Assembly (NCBI RefSeq): GCF_004798865.1
Contig: NW_025335438.1
Coordinates: forward strand, 11,249,043 to 11,313,042
Source: Varanus komodoensis
Taxonomy: Eukaryota; Chordata; Lepidosauria; Squamata; Varanidae
DNA: 64,000 nt
Direction of reading: 5' to 3'
Shown: piece by piece, positions 1 to 12,575 of the stretch
Numbering within the stretch: the first letter of the stretch is position 1
Layout of the letters: each line of letters starts with the position of its first letter
The notes under the pieces: generated by a model
Told to the model about the DNA's origin: nothing
Databases searched by the model: none
What the model saw: the letters and a program-made list of their open reading frames with translations, nothing else
Made by a program: the position numbers and the translations under genes

Positions 1-260
1 GGGAAGGGAGTCTCCGGGCAGCCCGGGCCGCAGCCAAGGGACGACGCCCCACCCCTCTGCTCCCTCCTGGCCCCTCTAGCCACTCTGGCCCCGCCCCCTC
101 CTCTCCGCTGCTTCTGGCCCTCTGCTCCCCTGCCCAGCTCCTACCTTGCCTTCGCCAGTCCCCTGGCCACTCAGCGCTCTCTCCCAGCCTCTGCCTCTGC
201 TGCTCTGCCAAGAGGCCAGAGCCAAAAGGGCAAAAAGAGCCTTCCAACATGCAGACTACA
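1..260. other. GC-rich block at the window edge, unassigned
   Basis: This stretch is rich in C and G, with runs of CCCC and GCCCC, and differs sharply from the AT-rich DNA that follows. It could be the edge of a CpG island or a GC-rich repeat that continues outside the window. No convincing reading frame or splice signal was found. Positions 261-505 show nothing recognisable. Confidence 0.3.
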
Positions 261-505
261 GTGTCAAGAAACAGCTTGTGCTGCACTGTATTTGACACAG
301 GGGTTCTTAAATGCAATTATTTTGGAAAGTAGCCAAGCTATTTCTCTGTCATCTATAGCCCTGGGGTTTTCGTTAAGAACATCAGCTCCCTAAACTGTTG
401 GCTATGCTGAGGAGAGCTGGTGAGAGTTGCATGCCAAACTATACAGAGAGCAACTAGATCCCACTCCTGCTATAGTTGCTAACTCCCTATTGAACATGCA
501 TTAGT

Positions 506-682
506 ATGGGCAGCCCGTGTGGGATAGTGGTTAGAGCATTGGACTGGAACTCACACGCTCACCAGTGACTCATCAGTCACATGCACTCAGCCTAACCAAC
601 ATCTTAGGGTTGTTGCTGTGAGAATAAAATGTAGAGGAGGAAAACTTTGTAAGCTGCCTTGGGTTCCTGGCAAGAAGAAGAA
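506..682 (+). repeat. tRNA-derived SINE (MIR-like body)
   Basis: The head resembles a tRNA promoter A box (GGATAGTGGTTAGAGCA). The body carries the usual 'GTTGCTGTGAG..AAAATG' and 'GTAAGCTGCCTTGGG' blocks shared with the clearer copy at 43386. The B-box region is degraded. It is an old dispersed copy. Confidence 0.65.
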
Positions 683-889
683 AGCTAGTGCATGAACATA
701 ATAATCATGACTGCACACAGATAAGAGGATTGAGGACCATGCCCATCTCTAGCCTAGGTTCCTCTGCAGTTTTTGCCATGCTTAAGCTGTTGCTGCATGT
801 GAGCATTTTGCATGAGGGCAAAAGGATCGTTCAGCCCTTTTCTACACTGACTGGTAACAGGTATCTAGCATTTGAGGCAACGCATACCT

Positions 890-985
890 TGCCTTAATGC
901 CCAGTATGGAGATTTGATGCCAGATATCAAAAACGTACAAAGCAAGTGTCCTGCCACTGAGCCTCAGCCATTTATAAACAGATGT
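890..985 (-). repeat. tRNA-derived SINE fragment, reverse orientation
   Basis: The reverse complement contains an A-box-like block (GGCTCAGTGGCAGGACA) followed by CTTGCTTTG. It matches the head of the SINE type seen at 63385. Only the head is recognisable. Confidence 0.45.
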
Positions 986-1149
986 TGCTAAAGCTGAGCG
1001 CTATGTTCTTGACTTCTTGTGAAAATTTTGCCTTCAGGGGTGCAACAGTATTTCAAATGTAGGGCAGCTGGGTGTTCAGTCTGCCCAAGCTAATTGAGAA
1101 AGCTTGCTTTCATAGATATGCCCTCTAAAAAAGATAGGATTTATGTATT

Positions 1150-1372
1150 GTATTAGATTTATAGCCTGCATTTTCTCTTACAATGCACTCAAAGCAGCTT
1201 ACATCCTCATCATCTGGTTTATCCCCACAACAACCACCTTGTGAGGAGGTTGGGTTGAGAGTCTGTGACTGGCTGAAAGTCATCCAGTTGGCTCCACAAC
1301 TGAGCAGGGACTGGAACCTAGATCTCCTGAGTCTAAGTCCAACTCTTAACTACTACACTGACTCTCGGATGG
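1150..1372 (-). repeat. tRNA-derived SINE, reverse orientation
   Basis: Read on the minus strand this has the same block order as the copy at 43386: tRNA-like head, '(G)GGACTTAGACTC', the '..GACTTTCAGCCAGTCACAGACTC' region, then the 'CACAAGGTGGTTG' block. The reading frame that overlaps it is non-coding. Confidence 0.65.
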
Positions 1373-3158
1373 ATGGATGGACAAATCGGACAATTATAGC
1401 TGTGAAGAAGGAAACTCATACTATGGGTTGGATCCAGATTTAATCATACTTTAAGGAGACACACTGAAATCAAAGAAATGTCTGTTAATCATAACTAAGC
1501 TATGTTCTTTTTCATGGGCTGAGTCTAATGATGACTTTTCACTTATTTTTTAGAACACAAAATTTCAGGACACAAAATGCTAACCCTTCCACAGTTACTG
1601 ATTTTGCATAATCTTTTCAGAACTTCTGATCTTGAATGTTCAACATTAAGTTGCTAGTTTGGTGGAAAGCAAATAATTCAGTGCAATGTTAGGGACTTCA
1701 AAAATAAATGTTAATAAGCAGGGCTTAACCTTGAAAATGTAATGTAAGATAAGAATACTCAGAGCTTGCACAACATGTGTATTCCTCATTACAGTGTGAT
1801 TGCAACCTACCCCTGACAGTTATTCCTGGTTAGTCCTAACCATGCTGCTGCCAATGTAATAGTTAATTGTAGTTGGACTATCTGGAATACTTTAAGTTCC
1901 AGAAAGGAAGGGAATAAAGAGCAGGATCCTATCATTCATTTCTGATTGCGTTAACCGTGGTCAAACAGTTGGGAGAGCTGCAACTCCATGGGTAGCTTTA
2001 GATAAGTTATGAATGTAACATTTCAAAGCTGATGTGATACTGAAACATCTTCAGAAACTGGATAGAATTTTGCCCATTAAAAGTATTGTGTATGTGATAA
2101 TTATTACTATAGATCGCATCCAAACTTAGTTATACTTAGAGGAGACCCATGGAAATAGATGGAACTTTAGTTAATCATGACTAATTCTCCTTTATTGCAG
2201 TACATTCACTCTAAGTATGATTAAATCTGGATTCAACCCTCTGATCCACATTTGTGTAACTTTCTTCTCTCTACTTCTGTGTCATATTTTATGGCTTATT
2301 GGCATACGGTTGCTACTTTGGTGGAAGTTAGAATCACATGTCAGTGTTATATATGTCTATTATTTTGCTAAGCTTTAAACTGTTTACTGGCTGTATGTGC
2401 AGAAACTAATCTATCTGATGCCAGCAGCTGTTTTGCATTTAGCAGAAGGGATTAAAAGTTCATTCTACTGTTTCTTCAGAATCTTGGAAGACAGAGTGGA
2501 ATGGACTACATGCTTTTCAGGAATCAAACACTGCTGTCATTAGTTCACCCAAAACTGATTTTTGAAAAATTTGAGCACACTTATGCAACGTGAAAAATTA
2601 AGAGAAGTTTGGCAGAAATGTGGATCATTTTAAAAACTTCAAGCATGGAAAATATTGGACATGTCTCTGATTAACAGCCTTACAAACTGTGAGTGAATTG
2701 CAGGCTTGAAACATTTTACCCTAACACCCAAGACAAATTACTAAGATATATGTCAAATGCTACTGATCCTGCATAGGATGGGTTCAGTGCTGCAATAAGA
2801 GTCGAAGTATTTCATCTAATACAACCATAACCTGCAAACATACTGGCATTATAGTTCTATTTTAAAACACTAGAGGGGGCTTCTGATTTTAATTCCTGGG
2901 GAGCATGTAGGCAAGAAAGGTATGAAGAAAACAGGTGAGGTTTTCACAAGCCCTGCAGGACATTGCCTTTCTTCACAACTCTGTCTTGGTTCAATATGTT
3001 GATGATCTCCTTGCTTGAGTAGATATGGCAACATTCTTGGCACCAGGGTTTGTCACAGGCGCTAGTTTATAGTTTGGCCTCTCTACTTAGTGCTAATTGC
3101 TGCTGATGAGGAAACCCTTCAGGATAGGGAACGGTCTGCATGTGAAGGTGGAAGAATG
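1373..3158. other. Unassigned AT-rich DNA
   Basis: No gene, splice-supported exon or recognisable repeat was found here. The motif 'AGGAGAC..CA..GAAAT..AT' recurs near 1455 and 2140, suggesting fragments of an old dispersed repeat ('TTTAATCATACTTTAAGGAGAC' and 'TTAGTTATACTTAGAGGAGAC') that I cannot name. Confidence 0.3.
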
Positions 3159-3166
3159 ATCTACTA

Positions 3167-3463
3167 CAGGGGTCCTCAAACTTTTTCAATAGGGGACCAG
3201 TTGAAAGGGGGCAGTGACCGGCGCGGGCCAGTGAGGCGGGGTGCCTGGGAGTGCGGGCCAGTGAGGCGGCACTGGGCATGCACAGTGGCAGCTCACTCAC
3301 TCAGAAATCTCCCAACAAGTCCAAAACCATCTCCAAGCAAGCAAGCCACCGCCTCCCTGCCCGTGCGGCAAGTGCACACAGGGGCAGTGGGCAGTGGCGT
3401 GGGCTGGATAAATGGGCATGGCAGGCCGGATCTGTCCCATGGGCCGTAGTGTGAGGACCCATG
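3167..3463 (+). mobile_element. hAT-type MITE with terminal repeats and 8-bp target duplication
   Basis: The ends are inverted copies of each other: left CAGGGGTCCTCAAACT, and right, read inward on the other strand, CATGGGTCCTCACACT. They are flanked by ATCTACTA (3159-3166) and ATCTGCTA (3464-3471), an 8-bp target-site duplication with one mismatch. That duplication length and the CAGGGGTCCTCA terminus are typical of hAT elements. The 297-bp interior is GC-rich and carries repeated 'GGGCCAGTGAGGCGG' blocks. It encodes no transposase, so it is non-autonomous. Overlapping frames are not genes. Confidence 0.85.
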
Positions 3464-3479
3464 ATCTGCTAGAATGAAG

Positions 3480-5100
3480 ATATTATCATTGTTGTTGATG
3501 TTGTTGTTGTATCAATCTTTAGTGTGACTCTTATAAATCAAAACAAAAACAAAACAAGAAATCTATATGGAATAAAATAAAGGTATTGCAGTTTTCTTAC
3601 ATAAGAAAAGGCATCATTAGAAAAATAGATACATAATCTGTACTATATATTTCATATGTGATGAGATATACTAATGTTCTCATGCACAGACTTCATCAAA
3701 TGTCCGTATATTTGTCCTTTCATAGATTATGAGTAAACACCACCTGTTCAAAAATTACAAACATTATTAAATCCTCAGTCCATTGTATTATTGAAGTTGA
3801 GCCTTTGTCCTTCCAAAATTACAATATCCAACTTTTAGCTCTCAAAAGAGCACAGATAATCCATTTATGTTGATCTTGTATTGCGTTCCAGGAAGCAGGT
3901 GGATAGTTGAGAAGAATATATGCATCAATAAGTATGAAGAGCTTTCAGTCATGACATTTATCCGTATTATTATCTCCTCCCTAAAAAGAGACAGCCGCTT
4001 GGGCATTGCCAAAAAATATGGGTAGAAGACACATTATCTGTGATACAACTTCAGCAGATAACTAATTTAAACAAACTATTATTAAAAGTTGTTGTGGCAT
4101 CTAATATATCCCAAACATACATTTTTGCTGAATGAGACATAACCTAAGATCATTTAAACCTTCTCAGACAGTTGCCAATACAGCAATCCATTGACTAGGC
4201 ATTGTAGGACAATCCAAATAATTATTTCATTATTCATTATTATAAAACCCTGTGTGTCATACTTATTTTCCAAAAATAAATATTTACAATAGAGGGTCAA
4301 TATAGCAGCTTAGCCTCAATACTCCTGGTAGTAAAGAGGACTCTGAAGCTGTAAAAGCATCAGGACCAAACCTAGTTTCAAGCAAATATTTCAGTTGCAT
4401 GTACTGCCATTCAGCTGAAGCTAATGAATCATATTTAGTATGCAAAGCAGAGGACAAAAGATAATTATCATCAGGACCCACTAACTGATCCAAAGTAAAA
4501 ATTATCTTATCCATCCCAGTCAGCCTTACAAATAGTTTGTGAACAGTTTTTAAAGATGGGCTTCCCCATAAGGTTAATTTTGTGTGAGGAAACTAGATTT
4601 TAATTCTAATTGAGATAATACTAAGGGCAACATCTCTCTTGTGATGTTGAGATGCATAACACAAGAGCATAACTGTGGCTACACTATCCATCTTGGTGTA
4701 TCAGGGGCCCAAAGCAGGCCCTTTAGGGAAAGGATCCAAACATGAAGATTCTAAAACTGACTTCATGTGTGGAAAGTGGGGGAGTCTAACTGCAGTAGAA
4801 AGATCAACTTTTACTACAAGTCAACAAAATTTGGTACAACCAATGAAATAAAGCCAAATCCACCTTTGTTAATTAAAAATTGAATCCTGTTCAAAGATAT
4901 TTGAGGTGGAGTGGAACTTTTTAAAGCATTTTTAAAAAAATTCTTGCCCAGATATAAATAGAATGCCACATAAAACATAAACCATTGAAGGTATTGCTTC
5001 ATCCCCAGGCTTAAATATATGGGGGGAGGGGAGGCAGAGCTATGGGAGAAACCATACAAAGCAAGTGATCTGGTTGCAGAAGATGCAAGGCGAGTCATTG
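3480..5100 (-). mobile_element. L1-like LINE 3' portion, reverse orientation (degenerate)
   Basis: The minus-strand frame at 4284-4514 reads like the C-terminal part of L1 ORF2 (contains 'EWQYMQLKYLL'). A related stretch occurs at 15860-16680, sharing the blocks around 'AAGCTGTAAAAGCA', 'TTTCAGTTGCATGTA' and 'CTGATCCAAAGTAAA'. The AT-rich stretch 3500-4250 would be the end of the element. Its boundaries are uncertain and it is clearly inactive. Confidence 0.5.
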
Positions 5101-5214
5101 GTATTTCTAGTTAAGAGAGCAAGCGGTTAGCATGTCCCTTTGCTTGAGTCCAGGAAGAAAAGTCCAGGCAGAGTAGACTAGGGGCAGAAAATCTAGTGCC
5201 CTATTGTTGTTTTT

Positions 5215-5415
5215 TACTATAAACCTCATAATCCCTGGACATTTGCAATGGTGGCTAGGGCTTATGGGAATTTCTAGAATGTGCTGGTAGTAATACTGTC
5301 AATAAATACTGTGGCCTGCCTTCCAGATAATATTGGATCCATGATAGTTAGCATGTTAGCAGGGGATGATGGGAATTAAAGTCAAGCAACAGGTGGAAGG
5401 CCATGCAAGTCACAC
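5215..5415. repeat. Dispersed repeat with 'GATGATGGGAATT' motif
   Basis: It contains 'GGGGATGATGGGAATTAAAGTC' and a preceding, partly inverted counterpart. Related pieces occur near 49390-49460, 58590-58690 and 63060-63135. The family is common in reptile DNA, but I cannot name it with confidence. Confidence 0.4.
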
Positions 5416-7439
5416 ACACTCATTTTGATCTTGTAACATCCCAAGTTTTTGATTGGGGTGGGTGCTGAAAACCTACTTCTTTGAAAGAAAATGATGGACA
5501 GATGTACCCTTTTCAGTGTATTTCAGTGAAGGCTTAATGGATAATGAAATAACCTTCTAAAGCTACTAGGCTTTGTTTCCTTTGAGTTTTTGTACTCTTG
5601 ATTCATATTCTTTAGCATGTCATCTTTTTCCATTCTATAGAAAGTTGCAGAAGGGAGAACAATGAAGATATATACAATTTGTATAATATGCTCTTGTTTA
5701 TTGTCATGCAGGCTGAGCAATGAGGGGCAGGAGAAGGTGGTACTTGTCCCAAAGGAACACCGCCTGAAGCCCAAGACAGTGTCTGACAGTGAGCTCCAGG
5801 ACCTATTGCCCTTGCTGCCTCCCTGGGCCAAAATCTAGCCTGGTCTTTTGCAGTTCCTATATCAGCAGATGGATACGATATCCCATGTTAGCTTTTTAGA
5901 GACAAGGAAGCTGTAATAGCCTGGATAATCACCTGTTGAACTTATCCCACTGAAAGCAATTAGTGATGGGTGAACTCCCCCTTAGCATGGTTTAGAGATG
6001 TTATAGTATTTCAAGCTTAATTGGCAAGCATTCAGAAAATGCTGCTCTGCTTTGCCTGAGTTGTTTTCTGGCTCATGATGTTGGTGTATTCATGTCAGTT
6101 ATACACATGTGTATCTCTCCTTTTTCAGATATGGAGACAGTAGTTCTTGGGGCAAGAGTAGAGATCTGCCTGAACATTTAAGAAACATACCAACAAATAA
6201 GAATGGGTTTGGTATTTGGATGTAGGACAGCTGGCCTATACAATGCTTGTGATAAATGATCAAAAGAATTTATTTTGCAGTGATTACAGTCATTTTGGTC
6301 TGATCTGTTATAACGTATGTTTTAATTTTCATGGTCATGTATTTTAAATATATCTAACCCAAACACATGCATAAGGGAGTTGCTGGCATTGAACTCTATT
6401 CTCCAAAGTTGAGAGAGTCAGCAACAACAAGTTCTTCTAAGATCAAAACACTCTAAGCCCCTTCCAGATGTAATCCCTTTCTTCCTAAAAGAACAGAATT
6501 TGGGAGTGCTTTATAACACCTTATTAAAGAGACACTGCTCTGTTCAATAGACACAAAGGAGTTTGTTTCTGATTAAGCTATTGCCTAAGATTCATAGGCA
6601 TAAAGGAAGTCGATCCCAAGGCACCAAACCACTGATTAGGCATGTTCTGTTTCCCAGAGCAGTTTCTCAAATTCTGAGATGTGCACACACGTTCAGAAAG
6701 GTTAAGGATCCCTGGTTTATTGAATGGGCACTAATATTATAAAAGGTGTGTTTGCTGAAGTGAGACTAGTTTGTCAACTGTACATATTCCTGAAGATGAC
6801 TATTCTGACCTAAGTCTCACATGCCTTAGATGAATCCCATTTGGACTCTGAATGATTTTGAGTGTATAGGCAGGTATAGAAGTGGGAGGTGATCAGGGAG
6901 CACGGCCACTATTTTTAAATGGGTGTTTAAATTATGAATAAATTTATTATTTTTTAAAAAATTAATAAAACATTTTTATCCCATCTTTTCACAAACATCT
7001 CAAGATGGCTTAAAGAGGAAAAGGATATGACAGGGGATCTTTTATATGATAAAGTGAATTTAAAAGTAGCAGAAGGGAGAGATGAAAGGAACAGTGTAGA
7101 ATTATAGGTTACGTTAAGACCCCAAAGAAACAGATATGCTGGGACAGTATAATCAAACACGAAATTCAATCAGCACATAGATAGCCAAACTTATATGCAA
7201 TGCAGGATGCTTTTATAATATCATAACCACATAAGCAGGTAGAGGAAGAGTTGGGTAAGATTGTGTGCAGATTAAGTATGTTCAAGACTCTTATTACACA
7301 GAGATTACAAAGGAAAACCAAGGAAATGGTTTTACAATAGATGAGGATTTGCATCAGAATGCAGTCCTGAAACCTAGGAAACTGGTCTGAAAAAATAATG
7401 ACATTGTCTTAGTAGGTAGTGAGTCAGTAGAACCAGTTT
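5416..7439. other. Unassigned DNA
   Basis: No gene was found. A short stretch at about 6945-7040 ('TTTTATCCCATCTTTTCACAAACATC') may be an old LINE 3' end. The rest shows no recognisable feature. Confidence 0.3.
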
Positions 7440-7672
7440 TGCAACATTGTTTATTTGTGCATTCATTAGATTTATATTCTTCTTTTCTCTTACAATGAAA
7501 TCAATGCAGCTCACATCATTCTCATTCTCCTGCTCTCTATCTTATCCTCACAACAACAACCCTATAAGGCAGGTTGGGCTGAGAGTCTGTGGCAGGTCCT
7601 AAGTCATTTGGCTTCATGGTGAAGTGGGGACTAGAACCCATGCTCTTAACCACTAAACCATGCCATGTCTCT
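7440..7672 (-). repeat. tRNA-derived SINE, reverse orientation
   Basis: The minus strand has a tRNA-like head (GGTTTAGTGGTTAAGAGCAT), 'GGGTTCTAGTCCCCAC' as a B-box-like block, then the 'AGACTCTCAGCCCAACCTGCC' body shared with the copy at 43386. It is one of the better-preserved copies. Confidence 0.75.
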
Positions 7673-8884
7673 CATTTTCTTTTCCTAACAGGGTATGTGT
7701 CAGCTGGCTTGCTTGTTACATTATTGCCTTTCTTAACAAGCTGTCAATCAGGATTAGCTAAACTTGTTACATTGCATCTTTTTGAGTACCCACCTTCTAA
7801 CAAGATCAGAATGCCAATCTTGTCAGTTTCAGGTTGCCCTTTTAGCTGTCATTTTCTCTGCAGCAATCATTGCAGTGCCTCAGTTGAGTTAACCGTGACA
7901 GCAGTAAAATGCAAACACAAGAAGGGGAAGAAGTGACTGCAGATGAGCAGGAATCCTCTGAAATGTATGAGGCAGAAGACAAAACAATATACAATAAAAT
8001 ATATTCTCTGTTTAAATCCTCCAGACTAGTAAGTTCTATCTGAAATGGGGAAGACCCTCTCCTGTTTACATGTCTGCTGGGGTTTTAAGATAATTAAGGA
8101 AATATGTCTTTCTATTCAATCAGATCTTTGGCCTATCTATTGGCCAAATTCTTTAGCATGTATGTTGGTCTGTTATCTTCCTTCCTAAATCCCTCATCTA
8201 CACACTGAAGATGTTTTAAATCTTTTACAATTATATTTTAAAACATAAAATATAGCATATTTGCTTTATATTTTATTTATTTATTTGAAATATTTATGCC
8301 CTGCCCTATACGCAAAGGCGTCTCTGTTGTTTCTGTTTTAAATGTTGGCTTTTATTATTGTTAGTGACTTGAGTGACAATTCCATAGAATGGAAAATAAA
8401 CTCAAACTAAACTAACTAAAATAACCAAACACACAGTGAGAGAACCGCCAGTAGTTCATGAGTCATAAAATGGAGAAAAAGAAAACCATGCAAGCTGCCC
8501 TGAGTTCTGGGACATATACAGGTGACATATAAATGTAATAAATAAATCCATGTTCCCATTTTTAACTTTTTTTAACCCAAATGCAAAACCACAGACAAAT
8601 AGCTACTGAATGCTGGCCATGTAGATCAGTGTTATCGTTACCAGCATCAGCAAGAAAAATGGTCAGTTTGTACTGTTTGTTTCAGTGGCCAAGTAAATAG
8701 TAGTGTGAATCATTGCCAAGGTTGTGCACCCCTAAATCTGACCCATAAGTTTTGGTTTACTTCCAGTTGTATCAAACATTATTCTGTCCTAAAACATGAC
8801 ATGCATAAAAATGAAGTTTGTGCTTTTCGGTCAGGGTCACTCTGCATGCCTTCGGATAAGATTATAGGGTTGTGTCTGTGAGTG
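7673..8884. other. Mostly unassigned, with two repeat tails
   Basis: Positions 8265-8330 resemble an L2 3' end in reverse orientation (TTTATTTATTTGAAATATTTATGCC). Positions 8430-8562 look like the 3' part of a SINE or L2 ('GCAAGCTGCCCTGAG', ending in an AATAAATAAAT tail). No gene was found. Confidence 0.35.
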
Positions 8885-10200
8885 TGTAGATTAGGAAATA
8901 AAGAAAATTTAATTGATCCAGTTAAAGATGAGAGTGGTAAAAGGTATAATTTAACAAAAGACAAGTTAGGAAGATTTTTTAGATTATTTTCTAAGTTGTA
9001 TTCAAATGGTAAGGTGTGATTGGATAAAATTAGATGTTACATAGAGAAGAATGTTGGGAGAAAAAACTACAGCAAATGGATAGGGAGTTGATGGAACAAA
9101 TAGAGAGGAGGAAATAGAAGATATTAGTGATAAGTTAAAAGTAGGGGAAAGTTCTGGGACAGATGGTTGAGGTCCAAAGTATTATAAAACTTTTAAGAAG
9201 ATGTTGATTCCAAAATTAAAATATTTATTCAGTACTATATTGGAAGAAGATGAGATGCTAGCATCTTGGAAATACTTTTCAATAGTTTTGATCCCAAGAC
9301 CCAATAAAGTGCTGATGGATCCTGGAGCTTATAGACCTATATCCTTAATTAACCAAGATGCAAAATAAAATAAAATAAAATTACAGCAATATTTGCAAAG
9401 AGGATGAGAAGCTTTATTGGTAATTAGGTGAACATGGATCAAAGCAGTTTTATAAAAGCAGATTGCAGATTTGGCTAGAACAGTATTAAACATAACTAAA
9501 TATATACAAGAAAAATAAAAAAGCTGGTATAATAGCATTAGATATTTTAAAGCTTTTGATTGTGTGGAATGGCCAACAATAAAGGCATTAATAGAATCAA
9601 TGGGATTTGGTCCACAATTTAGAAAGCAATTATATTCAAGAAACTTTGCAACAGTTATAGTAAATGATGGTATAACAGATCAAATATCCCTAGCTTGAGA
9701 TACTAGAAAGGGTTGCTCTTTCTCTGATTTTGTTTGCTTTAGTTACAGAACTGCTGGCAAATAGTATTAGGAACGTTAATTTAAAAAATGTATAGGATTT
9801 GAGAATATAATTAAGATTAGTTTATTTGCAGATGATACATTATTAACAATAAAGGATCCAGTTAAGGTTATGGATCAGATTAAAATACATTTAACAGAAA
9901 TTGGAGAAATAATAGGTTTACAAGTAAATTGGGACAAATCAGAGATGTTATTTTTGTAACAAAGTGGAAAAGGATGAGATTAAAAGTTAGAAGTTAAGAT
10001 ATGTAATATTAGGTATTTAGGAGTAAATATTACAAAAATGCAATGCATAAAAAAGGACAATTTTGATAACTTAAAATATGAAGTGAAAGAGAAGATGAAT
10101 GAATTTCAAAAGATTGGTTTGTCATGATTTGGCAGATTAGCAGCATTCAAAATGAAGATTTTACCTAAGATTAATCTTTTGCTTGTGATGGTTGTTCAAA
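8885..10200 (+). mobile_element. L1 LINE ORF2 remnant (reverse transcriptase region)
   Basis: Broken frames read as L1 reverse transcriptase in order. 'YRPISLINQD' lies near 9330, the 'ALDILKAFDCVEW' block at 9535-9575 and the catalytic 'FADDTLL' near 9825-9845, followed by 'LQVNWDKSEMLF' near 9920-9955. Stops and frameshifts interrupt it throughout. It lacks the 5' end and the far 3' end. It is AT-rich, unlike the BovB copy downstream. Confidence 0.8.
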
Positions 10201-10567
10201 TGAGGGGTGGTTTGTCCAGGTGGCTTAAGTCTGGCATATAGAGCCACCTGGCAAAAGCATCAAACAAAAAAACCCCATCTGAGTACTAGTGATAGCCATT
10301 ATGAGGTGCCCAAACAATATTTCAGGGTGGCTGTCAGAGCCTCACCATGCCACCTAGCCAAAGAGGAGCCAAGCAGAACATGGCTTGGGCCCTATCCACC
10401 AGTCTACCACTGTAGTTGTGGGGTAATTATGGCTGCAGGGGAGGAGGTGTGCTGTGCTTGGTGTCTTGTACATAATGCTAAATAGAGTGCTGCTCAGATC
10501 CCAGATGAAAGGATCTCTTGTCAACCCCTCCCTGCCAAGATTGCTAGCGGCCAGTGACAGAATATTG
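10201..10567. other. Unassigned stretch between L1 and BovB
   Basis: The 92-residue frame here (10207-10485) has no family resemblance and no splice context. The block may be an older insertion, since its base composition is higher in GC than the flanking L1. Confidence 0.3.
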
Positions 10568-11322
10568 TAATGGCAGAAAGTGAGGAGGAACAAAAGAGCC
10601 TCTTGATGCTGGTGAAGGAGGAGAGCACAAAAGTTGTCTTGAAACTCAGCATTAAGAAAACTAAGATCATAGCATCTGGTCCTCTCACTTCCTGGCAAAT
10701 AGCTGGGGAAGAAATGGAGGTAGTGACAGATTTTATTTTCCTGGGCTCCAAGATCACCATAGATGGGGACTGCTGACAAGAAATTAAAAGACACTTGCTC
10801 CTGGGGAGGAAAGCTATGACAAATCTGGACAGCATACTCAAAAGCAGAGACATCACCCTGCCAATAAAAGTTCATATAGTAAAGGCTATGGTATTCCCAG
10901 TTGCAATGTATGGCTGCGAAAGATGGACCATAAGGAAGGCTGAGTGCTGAAGAACCGAGGCCTTTGAATTGTGGTGCTGGAGAAGACTCCTGTGAGTCCC
11001 TTGGAACAAACCGGTCAGTCCTAGAGGAGATCAACCCTGACTGCTCCTTGGAAGGCCAGATAGTGAAGATGAAACTCAAACACTTTGGCCACCTAATGAG
11101 AAGGAAGGACTCCCTGGAGAAGAGCCTAATGCTGGGAACAATTGAGGGCAAAAGAAGAAGAGGATGGCAGAGAATGAGGTGGCTAGATGGAGTCACTGAA
11201 GCAGCTGGTGTGAGCTTAAGTGGACTCCAGGGGATGGTGGAGGACAGGAAGGCCTGGAGGAATGTTGTCCATGGGGTCATGATGGGTCAGATGCGACTTT
11301 GCAACTAACAACAACAACATGG
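10568..11322 (+). mobile_element. BovB (RTE) LINE, 5'-truncated 3' part
   Basis: The frame at 10570-10776 begins just after the catalytic motif and reads 'MAESEEEQKSLL', 'KTKIIASGPLTSWQI', 'FIFLGSKITIDGDC'. It continues in broken frames through 'PVAMYGCE.WTIRKAE' and 'LEGQIVKMKLKHFGHLMRR' to the end 'CGACTTTGCAACTAACAACAACAAC'-like tail. These are hallmark BovB ORF2 C-terminal sequences. The copy stops in the same place as the family's usual ACA-rich tail. The long antisense frame over it is a shadow. Confidence 0.92.
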
Positions 11323-12571
11323 AATGAACTCTCAGACTCGCAGGAAAGATCTAATTGTATTGAACTTCTGCAGCTTTAGTGAAACAGTGCCCCAGTTCTG
11401 GCAGTCACTAACCTCAGTGTGCCACCAGGTAGATGTACAAAGGATCTACAAGGTCCCATGTACAGAGAGTTTCATAAACTGCCAGTCATGTATGCAAATA
11501 CAGAGTATTTTGTTTCAAGATAATATCAGTACAAGGACATCTTGATTGCTTCATGCATGGAACAATACTTGAAATCAGACCTGCAGTAACAATGGAATTG
11601 AAAATATTATTGATTGAGCTTTATTGGCATGTCAATTCAGTAAATCCTTGCAGTTTTATTCAGCCTCCATGTCTGTTTAAACATGTACATGTGTCTGATT
11701 GAGGAACCATTTGGAAAAACCGGTTAGACAGCTATGTTGCACCTAGTGGAATAGGCTGGCCTCTTAGTATTTGCTTTCTGAGCACCTGATTGGTTGCCCA
11801 TCCTGGCGTGTGCCTCTAGTTAACCAGATACTTTTTATTGAGGCTGTGAATTCTTGAGCAGATTAAGTGGGTTCATTCAGAAATAAATGGATACTTTATG
11901 CAGCTGATTGGAGCACTGGTATTTCTCCACTGATAGTGTTAGCCTGGGGCAGCTTCACAGGTGAGCCATGCGTTCCAATTTCTTAAAGTAACAGCAATGC
12001 TAAACAGTAACCTGCCTTGGAACGCTGCTGTTTTCTGAGAAAGGGGCACAGTTTTGATTCTATAACAAAGAGGCACATACATGCAACCTTTTTCTACCAG
12101 GATTTATTCTGAATTTTCCAACACCAGCCATCATGCAGCCTGAGAAGTAGTGTCAGGGAAGAGAAATGTCTTGGTGCTCCTGAGATGACCCCTGGAATAC
12201 CTGTTGAAGTAGGCAGGCTGACTCCGCAGGCACAATGTGCCCGCTTGCCTGTTGGGGGCTTTGTGAAGCAAGCAAGGCAGACTGTGTAGCTCGTTCCACT
12301 GTGATTTGCTGTGCTGTAGGACCCTGCCCATGTTTCCTCTCTGATCTGGGTTTTGCAACAAAATGTGTGGACTACTATAATAGCTTTAAAAAGCATTTTC
12401 ATGGAGGATCTGGTCTATAAATGGTTTCGTTGGTAATAACCCAACGAAATCTCCATAATCAGATGTTGCAAACAAAGAACAAGTAAGTGTGATGGCCTTC
12501 AATCTCTGGCTGTCCAGTGTTAAAGAAAGAATGTTAAATTAAACTGCCCTTGATTTCATCCCGCAAAGATC
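11323..12571. other. Unassigned DNA
   Basis: No gene, splice-supported exon or named repeat was recognised. Short overlapping frames at 12094-12420 lie on both strands and show no family resemblance. Confidence 0.3.
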
Positions 12572-12575
12572 ACTT

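Noticed and set aside
10354-11280. 308-codon open frame on the minus strand
   Set aside because: It lies antisense to the BovB C-terminal coding region at 10568-11322, whose + strand reading gives clear BovB protein. The antisense frame has no similarity of its own.
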